A stretch of 13,792 nucleotides of DNA from DASQDN01 sp035630195 (GTDB taxonomy: Bacteria; Acidobacteriota; Terriglobia; Bryobacterales; Bryobacteraceae), in the NCBI GenBank assembly GCA_035630195.1, contig DASQLD010000729.1, positions 1 through 13,792 on the forward strand, written 5' to 3'. The stretch's first letter is position 1, and every line of letters begins with the position of its first letter. Under the pieces are notes generated by a model. The model saw only the letters and a program-made list of their open reading frames with translations, did no database searches and was not told where the DNA came from. Both the position numbers and the translations under genes were made by a program. This document shows positions 7,205-13,746 of this stretch, piece by piece.

Positions 7205-8513
7205 CGTTGTTCCAGTACTTCTGCATCTGTTCGGCAGAAGGTACTTTCAATGGGCGAACGAGGCGAAACCCGAGCCCTTGCGCGTCGGTGTGATACCAGA
7301 TGCTCTTTGGCAATTGGGGATCCTGCTGTTTCCACGACGGGTCCGACGCGACTCGGCTACCGCACCGCAGTTGCGCCGCCGCGTCCATCCATGAGCCTCC
7401 GCGCACCGCGTGAGGATACGGCTGGGTAGCGACGTTCTGGGGATTGTCATTGGACAGACCCACATAACCTTTCGGATCGTACTGGTCGAGCGTCCATTCC
7501 ATCACGTTGCCGTGCATGTCATGGAGACCCCATGGATTCGGCTTCTTCTTCCCAACCAAGCCGTACTTACCATCTGTGTTGCCAGAGAACCAGGCATATT
7601 CGCCAAGCTGCGACGCATCAGCGCCAAACGAATAGGGTGTCGTCGTGCCCGCGCGGCAGGCGTGCTCCCACTCGGCCTCTGTCGGCAACCGATAGAAGTG
7701 TCCGGTCTTCGCGCTGAGCCACTCGGCATACTTGTTCGCAGCGTGTTGGGTCATGCTGATGGCCGGATAGCCATTGATGCCCATGCCGAAACTCATTTCC
7801 ACGTAAGGGCGGGTGGGGCGGCTGATCGCGTCTACAACCTCATCCTTATTCACGTCTTCTTTGGCCATGTTGGCGAACATGAAGAGACGATATTCATCCC
7901 AGGCGACTTCAAACTTGCCCATCCAGAACGGATCGATCCTGACCTTCCGCTGTGGACCTTCATCCTTCTTCCGACCCGCCTCAGAGTCCGGTGTTCCCAT
8001 CGTGAACTCGCCACCGGGAATCGGAACCATGTCGAAGCTCACCCCCGCATGCGGGATCGTCGCCTTGTAGGGCTTCATGTCCGCTTGGGTTCTCTCTGAC
8101 GCTTGCTTCGCAATGCGCGCGTGCAACTGCTCGACCGTCGCCTTCTCGTCTTTCTTACCCGAGCCGCCCGCGCTTAGCGTCACCCCCTCCGGCCACGGCG
8201 CCCCTTCGGTGATCCACGTCTTGATAGCGTCGCGCTCTGCTTGCGGGAGTTGCTTGCCCGGAGGCATCGCCTTCGGCTGACCCGGCTTCAACTCGAGCAG
8301 CAGGTACAGCAAAGAAGCTTCCGGCTTACCCGGCGTTACCGCACGACCTCTGGTGATTGCGTCGCGACTATGAACGGCCACACCGCCCGTCGCTTTATCG
8401 GCGTTATGGCAGCCGAGGCACTCCCTCACGAGCACAGGACGAATCTGCGTGTTGAAGTCGACGGCGGCCAAGAGCGCGCTCGCCGTTAGGATTGCGAGAA
8501 CGCAGGAGCGCAT
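7185..8513 (-). CDS. Secreted cytochrome c (PSCyt1-like) / formylglycine-generating-enzyme-like fusion protein
   Basis: A 442-residue exported protein with two domains. A signal peptide (about 1-17) precedes a haem c domain with CLGCH at 32-36 and a probable axial Met83 in AMPPG, resembling the planctomycete-type PSCyt1 domain (PF07635). A charged linker (about 111-158) leads to an FGE-sulfatase/SUMF1 domain (about 160-421) with MVPIPGGEFTMGTPDSE, YRLPTEAEWEHACRAG, NPWGLHDMHGNVMEW, AVRGGSW and a C-terminal GLGFRLVR. True formylglycine-generating enzymes use a Cys pair near the C-terminus; here the position in GFRxV is Leu418, and the only nearby cysteine is Cys384. The domain is therefore probably not a sulfatase-maturing enzyme and more likely a binding or structural member of the superfamily. 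It lies three bases after the oxidoreductase stop with no clear ribosome binding site, implying coupled translation. Confidence 0.88.
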   Translation of the reverse strand: MRSCVLAILTASALLAAVDFNTQIRPVLVRECLGCHNADKATGGVAVHSRDAITRGRAVTPGKPEASLLYLLLELKPGQPKAMPPGKQLPQAERDAIKTWITEGAPWPEGVTLSAGGSGKKDEKATVEQLHARIAKQASERTQADMKPYKATIPHAGVSFDMVPIPGGEFTMGTPDSEAGRKKDEGPQRKVRIDPFWMGKFEVAWDEYRLFMFANMAKEDVNKDEVVDAISRPTRPYVEMSFGMGINGYPAISMTQHAANKYAEWLSAKTGHFYRLPTEAEWEHACRAGTTTPYSFGADASQLGEYAWFSGNTDGKYGLVGKKKPNPWGLHDMHGNVMEWTLDQYDPKGYVGLSNDNPQNVATQPYPHAVRGGSWMDAAAQLRCGSRVASDPSWKQQDPQLPKSIWYHTDAQGLGFRLVRPLKVPSAEQMQKYWNNGVHDEP

Positions 8514-8516
8514 GTG

Positions 8517-9791
8517 TTAACCCAGCTTTGTAATACCCGGTTGCGCAATGGGACTGACTGCAAAACTGCCCTTCCAATCGAGCTTCTCCGGGAAAAGCCG
8601 CTCTTGAGAATTAAGAGCCTGTTCCCATGTGACCATTTGGCCGGTGTAGGCAGCCATTCTTCCCATGATGCCTAGCAATGTGCTCGTCGCCATACGATCA
8701 CCATCGTTCACCGGCTCGCCCTTCCGGATTGCGGCAAACAACACGTCATGCTCGTGCTGGTACATATCGTTCTTCGGACCTTCGAAGGTCCAAGTGGTTT
8801 GGCCTTCAATTCGGGGCAAAGGACCACGTCCAATCGTGAGGGCGCCTTTCGTACCGAGAATGTAGTCGGCGTTTTCGTTGTAGCAGCCTTCAATCTGACG
8901 GCAGCCGAGGAACGCGCGAACATTGTTGGGATAGAGGTAATTCACCTCAAAGTGATCGTAGATATTGCCGATGCCGTTCGGGATCTGACGCCCGCCGACC
9001 GCGACACAACTGACGGGAGGTTTGTCTTGGAATGCCCAAGCGATTTTGTCGGCGGTGTGGATCGCCTGTTCCACTAAGCCGTCGCCGCTCAGGTGGACGA
9101 AGTTGTACCAGTTGCGCACTTGCCATTCGACGTCGCTAATGCCAGCCGGACGCGTGCTCTCAGGAGGCATCGGTTTGACGGGACTCGTGTAATACGTACC
9201 GTAATAAGAAACGATGTCGCCTATAGCGCCTTTCTGAAGCTGGTCGAAGGCAGCCTGGATGAAATTGCTGTAGCGCCAGCAGAAGCCTGCAACGAGGGAG
9301 AGATTCTTCTCTTTCGCCATCTTTACCGTCTCCAGGACGTGGCGTACACCGGGAGCATCCACGGCAATTGGCTTTTCACAAAAGACGTGTTTATTGGCTT
9401 GGATGGCCGCGCGGAGATGCTCTGGCCGGAAGCCAGGAGGAGTCGCCAGCAGCACGACATCGACTCCGCTGTCAATGAGTTTCTGATAAGCGTCGAGACC
9501 CACGAACATCTTGTTCGGTTCGACCTTAACCTTGTCCTTCGCTGCGCGTCTGAGCCGGCCGAGCGAATCGTCAATGCGCTCCTGATAGATGTCCGCAACC
9601 GCTGTGAGTTCGGAATAGTCGTCCGCCTTAAGCGCCTGGGCCGCTGCGCCCGTGCCACGGCCGCCGCATCCCACCAAGCCCACCTTGATTGACTTGGACG
9701 GCGCGCTTTGCATCAGCATCGGCGCGCCCGCCAGCAACGCCCCTGTTTTCAACAAATCCCGCCTGGAAGCGGAGCCAATTAAATTAGACAT
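8517..9791 (-). CDS. Tat-exported Gfo/Idh/MocA family oxidoreductase
   Basis: A 424-residue NAD(P)-dependent oxidoreductase of the Gfo/Idh/MocA family, which commonly acts on sugars, inositols or glycosides. A Tat signal, SASRRDLLKTGALLAGAPML (residues 7-26), has the twin arginines at 10-11, so it is probably exported folded to the periplasm. The Rossmann fold begins at KVGLVGCGGRGTGAA (36-50), and VFCEKPIA (137-144) carries the catalytic-type EKP lysine Lys140. A C-terminal alpha/beta substrate domain includes EQAIHTADKIAW with His245. The frame is open 62 codons further upstream, but the ATG at 9791 is chosen because it places the Tat signal at the N-terminus. The proposed ribosome binding site GAGG is 11 bases upstream. 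It follows the secreted protein gene and precedes the cytochrome/FGE-like gene by three bases. The substrate is unknown. Confidence 0.9.
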   Translation of the reverse strand: MSNLIGSASRRDLLKTGALLAGAPMLMQSAPSKSIKVGLVGCGGRGTGAAAQALKADDYSELTAVADIYQERIDDSLGRLRRAAKDKVKVEPNKMFVGLDAYQKLIDSGVDVVLLATPPGFRPEHLRAAIQANKHVFCEKPIAVDAPGVRHVLETVKMAKEKNLSLVAGFCWRYSNFIQAAFDQLQKGAIGDIVSYYGTYYTSPVKPMPPESTRPAGISDVEWQVRNWYNFVHLSGDGLVEQAIHTADKIAWAFQDKPPVSCVAVGGRQIPNGIGNIYDHFEVNYLYPNNVRAFLGCRQIEGCYNENADYILGTKGALTIGRGPLPRIEGQTTWTFEGPKNDMYQHEHDVLFAAIRKGEPVNDGDRMATSTLLGIMGRMAAYTGQMVTWEQALNSQERLFPEKLDWKGSFAVSPIAQPGITKLG

Positions 9792-9876
9792 GTTTCTATC
9801 AACCTCGACGTGGCCCTTCCATTCAATGTTACTCGAAACATGGAAGGCAACCTCGAAGACGATGAGGCAAATGGCT
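9792..9876. repeat. Intergenic hairpin flanked by an 8-base direct repeat
   Basis: In the 85 bases between two operon genes, an 8-base perfect inverted repeat, CCTTCCAT (9815-9822) and ATGGAAGG (9840-9847), encloses a 17-base loop, within which a second 5-base pairing (ATGTT/AACAT) is possible. The pair is bracketed by a direct repeat AACCTCGA at 9801-9808 and 9849-9856. One copy, read on the minus strand, supplies the GAGG ribosome binding site of the oxidoreductase gene. It could be an intercistronic mRNA stem-loop; there is no T tract, so it is not a clear terminator. Confidence 0.5.
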
Positions 9877-10692
9877 CTAATTTTGCGAAATGGTCGGCGC
9901 GCCCGCGGCGACCACTTTATCCTGCACGTACAGCAATTCACGGAGCGCCAGATCGCGAGACTTATTGATAGCCTCAAACGTCGTCTCTTGGTTTCTTGTC
10001 GGATGAATTTTTTTGAACGTGTCGCTCACGGACCGACTTTTGAGCGCGGTATCCCAGGAAGAGTACACATCGACCGTAATCGCCTGGTACTTCAAGTCCG
10101 TACCACTCGGCAGCACAGGCCGATTTACCATCCACGATCGCATGGTTCCATCCTTGACCCAGGCCTCTGCCATGGGCTTCCATACTCGCCTCTCCATGTC
10201 CATCCACTCATTCATGTTGTGAACTTTCATGGAGTTGACATAGAGGAAGTCGCCCTTCTCCGGAGCGGCAATCTGAATGGCCGTACGCCACATCTCTGAA
10301 GAAACAAGAGTCGTCAGGGAACTCCGCTTTGCCAGATACTCGGCGGTTGTCATTGCAATTCCCGATTTCCTGATTGCCGCTTCCAGGCGTTCTGGAACGA
10401 GCGGATCGGGCGGCGTTCCTTTGTGAACGACAACACTCAAGTAATCGCAACGCGCCCCGGCTCCCACGGGAAACACGGACCGAAGGAGATACCATGCGCT
10501 GAAGTCTCCTGTGTCCGCCCCAGCCCGCATCACTTTCTGTATGTCATGAGCCGCGAATTCTCGAAACTCCAGTTGCTTGCCAGGTTGCAACTTGATGCAG
10601 GCTACTGTATGCAAGCCGCCCGGTTGGTCCTGCGCGAACGCGTACGAAAGTAGGAATGTCACGACGAAAATGCAGCATGCCAGACGTGTCAT
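9877..10692 (-). CDS. Secreted protein with two similar alpha/beta halves, function unknown
   Basis: A 271-residue protein with a good signal peptide (hydrophobic residues 4-19, cleavage likely after AFA at 18-20). The mature part seems to be an internal duplication: residues about 27-92 and 148-213 both read as strand, helix, then two strands. W67, R71, V73, P75, G77 and Y84 of the first half line up with W187, R191, V193, P195, G197 and Y202 of the second. This pattern is like a tandem ferredoxin-like or dimeric alpha/beta-barrel fold, but I do not recognise the family. The start is well supported by AAGGAGG (10701-10707 on the minus strand), eight bases from the ATG. It is the first gene of the minus-strand operon with the Gfo/Idh/MocA oxidoreductase, cytochrome/FGE-like protein and ApbE, so it probably works in the same extracytoplasmic process. 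Confidence 0.75.
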   Translation of the reverse strand: MTRLACCIFVVTFLLSYAFAQDQPGGLHTVACIKLQPGKQLEFREFAAHDIQKVMRAGADTGDFSAWYLLRSVFPVGAGARCDYLSVVVHKGTPPDPLVPERLEAAIRKSGIAMTTAEYLAKRSSLTTLVSSEMWRTAIQIAAPEKGDFLYVNSMKVHNMNEWMDMERRVWKPMAEAWVKDGTMRSWMVNRPVLPSGTDLKYQAITVDVYSSWDTALKSRSVSDTFKKIHPTRNQETTFEAINKSRDLALRELLYVQDKVVAAGAPTISQN

Positions 10693-10694
10693 CT

Positions 10695-10715
10695 ATTCCC
10701 CCTCCTTCGGGGAAT
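10695..10715 (-). promoter_or_regulatory. Hairpin with the ribosome binding site in its loop
   Basis: Read on the minus strand, ATTCCCC and GGGGAAT form a perfect 7-base stem around the 7-base loop GAAGGAG, two bases before the ATG of the secreted protein gene. The Shine-Dalgarno AAGGAGG is therefore displayed in, and partly paired at the edge of, a stem-loop. It may tune translation; no ligand or regulator can be proposed. Confidence 0.5.
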
Positions 10716-10826
10716 GCAGGGCTCCGAGATGTCCAACGGAATGCTGCTCCAGATTTGAATGTTTGTCAAGCGGGTAGGCCAACCAAATATCTCAACTGCT
10801 TTCCATTACTCTGATAGGACATCCCT
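10716..10826. promoter_or_regulatory. Divergent promoter region of the export operon and the SIR2-STAND cassette, with overlapping -35-like boxes
   Basis: This region separates two divergent transcription units. On the minus strand a perfect TTGACA occurs at 10764-10769, but the -10 position 17 bases away is poor (CAGCAT). On the plus strand TTGTCA at 10763-10768 overlaps it almost completely, with only weak -10 candidates (AATATC at 10786-10791 or TATCTC at 10788-10793). AGGA at 10816-10819 is the ribosome binding site for the SIR2 gene, seven bases from its ATG. If both promoters are real, polymerase could occupy only one at a time. Confidence 0.35.
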
Positions 10827-11726
10827 ATGCAACTGGAAGAGAAGGACTGGGAAACGCTCCTGACGCGCCTGAAGGCCGGCAAGTGTACTCCGTTTCTTGG
10901 CGCCGCAGTTAACCACGGCATTCTGCCTCTAGGAGGCGAAGTCGCAAATCGTTGGGCAAGCGATTTCGACTATCCCCTCGAGAGCCGGAGCGATTTGTCG
11001 AAAGTAGCGCAGTTCCTTGCAATAAAGACTGACGCCAGCCGACCGAAGGAGATGATTCTCGACCTACTGGACCGGGAAGAGAAACCGTTCAATTTCAATG
11101 ACCCGGACGAACCGTTGAACGTTCTGGCGAAGCTGCCGCTACCGGTCTACATTACCACCAACTATGATGACCTCCTCTTTCGCGCGATCGAGCATCACGG
11201 TAACGCGGTGGGTCGGAGGGCGGCAATCGAGATTTGTCGGTGGAACAGCAGGATTGCTTTCCAACCAAGCCTTTTCAAGCGCGGGTCGAAGTTTAGTCCG
11301 ACCGGACATACACCGGTCATCTACCACTTGCATGGCCATCGTTCCCTGCTCGATTCGATCGTGCTGACCGAGGACGACTACCTCGACTTTCTGGTGACGA
11401 TGTCTCAGGAAGAGACTTTTCTTCCTCCTCGTATCCAGGAGTCGATCACCGGAAGTTCAGTGATGTTTGTGGGCTACAGCCTGGCCGACATCGATTTTCG
11501 CGTCTTGTTCCGAGGACTCCTGGGGAATCTTGAAGCGGCACTGGGAAAAATGAGTGTCGCGGTTCAACTTCCCTTTGACGACGCCAATCCTAATAAGCAG
11601 AAGGCGGAAAAGTACATCACCGAGTACTTCGGCAAGACTCGCGGTACGGAACTGCGGGTTTACTGGGGAACAGCAAGGAGTTTCGCGAAAGAGCTGTGGA
11701 GGCGCTGGAGAGAATTCAATGCGTAA
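10827..11726 (+). CDS. SIR2-family protein, putative NAD+ hydrolase effector
   Basis: A 299-residue protein of the SIR2-like (SIR2_2 type) family found in anti-phage systems, where such domains degrade NAD+ and halt the infected cell. The nucleotide-binding loop is CTPFLGAAVNHG (20-31), a variant of the usual FLGAGxS. ITTNYDDLL (109-117) supplies the conserved Asn112, YHLHGH (166-171) the likely catalytic His169, and the family blocks VLTEDDYLDFL (179-189) and FVGYSLADIDFRVLFRG (214-230) follow. The whole chain is the SIR2 domain plus a short basic C-terminal tail (WRRWREFNA); no DNA-binding, membrane or STAND part is fused. Its last codons overlap the start of the STAND ATPase gene by eight bases (11719-11726), so the two are almost certainly co-expressed. 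The Gly-to-Ala change in the loop leaves activity uncertain. Deacetylase activity is unlikely because the zinc-binding cysteines of true sirtuins are not seen. Confidence 0.88.
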   Translation: MQLEEKDWETLLTRLKAGKCTPFLGAAVNHGILPLGGEVANRWASDFDYPLESRSDLSKVAQFLAIKTDASRPKEMILDLLDREEKPFNFNDPDEPLNVLAKLPLPVYITTNYDDLLFRAIEHHGNAVGRRAAIEICRWNSRIAFQPSLFKRGSKFSPTGHTPVIYHLHGHRSLLDSIVLTEDDYLDFLVTMSQEETFLPPRIQESITGSSVMFVGYSLADIDFRVLFRGLLGNLEAALGKMSVAVQLPFDDANPNKQKAEKYITEYFGKTRGTELRVYWGTARSFAKELWRRWREFNA

Positions 11727-13746
11727 TCCTTATCCCGGACCACGTCCCTTCAGCGCTGACGAATACCGAATTTTCGCAGGACGCGATCATGAAATTTCTG
11801 AACTCACTTCCTTGATCGTTTCTCATCAGGTGGTTTTGCTCTATGCTCAGTCCGGGGCCGGGAAGACATCTCTGGTGAACGCCGGCTTGAAAGTGCCTCT
11901 GGAAGAACGAGACGTTTATGTCCTTTCAAGCGCCCGCGTAGGCATCCCGGTGGACGAGGGCGTGCGCCTCAGTGACGTCGCCAATGTCTACACGTACAGC
12001 GCGACCGGCGACCTGTTTCCCGAAACTGCCGACGAAGGGGGTTGGAGGCAAAACGCCACGCTCCTTGAAGCGTTCAGCAGATTGCCGGAAGCCAAAAATG
12101 AATTTGGCGAATCAGCTCTTCGCTTGTTCATCCTCGATCAGTTCGAAGAAATCTTCAATGCCTATCCGCAGAGATGGCAGGACCGAACAGCTTTCTTTGA
12201 GCAACTGGCAGAGCTGCTGCGTAACTATCGGGAGCTGCGCGTTCTCCTTGTTCTTCGGGAGGACTATTTGGCAGCTTTCAATGAGCTGGCGCCCTGCTTA
12301 CCGGAGTCTGCCCGGACGCGCTATCATCTCGAGCGGCTCCGAGAGCCCGAGGCCGTAGCTGCTGTCAAAAAGCCCCTGGAAGGAACATCCACACAGTTCG
12401 ATACCGGGGTAGCCGAGACCATGGTGCAGGATCTCATGACGATCACGGTTGTCGATCCGACCGGCGAGGCTGTCACTGTTCCGGGTGAGTTCATCGAGCC
12501 GGTACAACTGCAGGTCGTCTGCTTCACGCTGTTCGATCGCATGCCGAAGGACAGTTCCCTAATCACAATCGAAGAGTATCGCCAGTTTGGGGATCCGGAT
12601 CAGGCGCTCGAATCGTTCTACAAGGACGCTGTAGCCGCGGCCGTCGCAGCAACTGCTATCGACGAAGGCGAGCTACGTGAGTGGTGCGAGAGCAAGCTCA
12701 TCACTCCGGCTGGGACCCGGGGACTGGTATTCCAAGGGCGCGGCAAGACCGGGGGGATCGACAATCGGCTGGTCGAGATTCTCGAACAAAGGCATTTGAT
12801 TCGTCCGGAGATTCGTTCCGGATCCCGATGGTATGAGCTCACCCACGATCGCTTTATCCGGCCGATTCAAAGATCGAACCTCGCTTGGAAAGCCGAGCGC
12901 TGGTCCAAGTCGTTTGAGGTGCAATATGCGGACGCGATCAGTGAGGCTGCGACAAAGACAGGAGTATCGCAAGACGCGTTGCGCGCTTTTCTTGATTCAC
13001 TTATTTCATCAGGAGGAGTGCGGATGATGGTCGAGCCCGCCGACGTGCCGGAGGACGCTCTCGGGATACTCGTGGGAGCGGGATTATTGCGTCGAGAAGA
13101 TGACGGGGCGCGGGGGCGTTACTCAATAGTCAGCGATGGTGTCGCTGAAGCCGTGAGGCTGGCGAATCAAAGCTGGCGTGGCGAAAACTGGCCCGAAGTA
13201 AAACGACTGCGCGAGCTGCAGTCACGAGCGGAACGGTGGGTGATCGACGGATCCAAGAATCCGAGTTTGCTCCTCGCACGCGAAGAAATCCGTGGCGCTC
13301 AAAAACTTCTCGCTACAGCCAAGGTTTCAGGCGTTGGATTCAACGATGCTTTGAACGTCTTCGTTGCGGCTACTCTCACAAGAGAGGCTCACCAAAAATT
13401 ACGATGGGCGCTGATCGCCTGCGCTCTATTCGGAACACTCGCTATAACGTCATTTTTTGTTTCCGCTTCGGCAGAGATTCGCTGGAAAATCTTCGCCTGT
13501 TCCATAACAGCTTTCGGCGCAGCAGTAGGCCTCGCTGCCGCCAACGATGATCGGGATCTTGCGCACGCAGGCTTACGATTCTTTACGCTACTGCTCGTGT
13601 TTTCCGCGACTCTGGGTCTCTTAATGGAGTCCCTCTATCACTGGTTGCCGACTTGGATCGTCGTTCCTATAGGATTAGTAATCGGGTTCTTTGGCTGCGC
13701 ATTTGCTTTGGGTACTGCTGCGGCCCTTCTGAAGAAGCAAACCTGA
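11719..13746 (+). CDS. nSTAND1-type STAND NTPase with four C-terminal transmembrane helices
   Basis: A 675-residue signal-transducing NTPase. It opens with NPYPGPRPFSADEYRIFAGRD, the usual nSTAND1 entry sequence, then Walker A AQSGAGKTSL (43-52), Walker B LFILDQFEEIF (136-146) and the sensor-like VLLVLREDYLAAF (175-187). WYELTHDRFIRPI (371-383) is the end of the winged-helix region. Helical segments follow (about 400-550), including the AERWVIDG and PSLLLAREEIRGAQKLL stretches typical of the linker before nSTAND1 sensor regions. Instead of WD40 or TPR repeats, the protein ends in four predicted membrane helices (about 561-581, 588-608, 617-637, 643-670). The ATG at 11719 is chosen over an in-frame start at 11554 because GGAGAG lies six bases upstream and the extension would be out of family. 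It probably senses a trigger at the membrane and gates the SIR2 partner. Confidence 0.9.
   Translation: MRNPYPGPRPFSADEYRIFAGRDHEISELTSLIVSHQVVLLYAQSGAGKTSLVNAGLKVPLEERDVYVLSSARVGIPVDEGVRLSDVANVYTYSATGDLFPETADEGGWRQNATLLEAFSRLPEAKNEFGESALRLFILDQFEEIFNAYPQRWQDRTAFFEQLAELLRNYRELRVLLVLREDYLAAFNELAPCLPESARTRYHLERLREPEAVAAVKKPLEGTSTQFDTGVAETMVQDLMTITVVDPTGEAVTVPGEFIEPVQLQVVCFTLFDRMPKDSSLITIEEYRQFGDPDQALESFYKDAVAAAVAATAIDEGELREWCESKLITPAGTRGLVFQGRGKTGGIDNRLVEILEQRHLIRPEIRSGSRWYELTHDRFIRPIQRSNLAWKAERWSKSFEVQYADAISEAATKTGVSQDALRAFLDSLISSGGVRMMVEPADVPEDALGILVGAGLLRREDDGARGRYSIVSDGVAEAVRLANQSWRGENWPEVKRLRELQSRAERWVIDGSKNPSLLLAREEIRGAQKLLATAKVSGVGFNDALNVFVAATLTREAHQKLRWALIACALFGTLAITSFFVSASAEIRWKIFACSITAFGAAVGLAAANDDRDLAHAGLRFFTLLLVFSATLGLLMESLYHWLPTWIVVPIGLVIGFFGCAFALGTAAALLKKQT

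Noticed and set aside
7410..8099. A 229-codon open frame on the plus strand
   Set aside because: It lies wholly antisense to the cytochrome/FGE-like gene, whose domains are clear, and its translation shows no recognisable motif.
9792..9977. Longer N-terminus of the Gfo/Idh/MocA protein
   Set aside because: It would place 62 Arg/Cys-rich residues before the Tat signal and overlap the preceding gene; the Tat motif is expected at the very N-terminus.
11554..11718. Longer N-terminus of the STAND protein from an upstream GTG
   Set aside because: It would overlap the SIR2 coding sequence by 173 bases and add a stretch with no family similarity, while the ATG at 11719 has a good ribosome binding site and starts directly before NPYPGPRPF.
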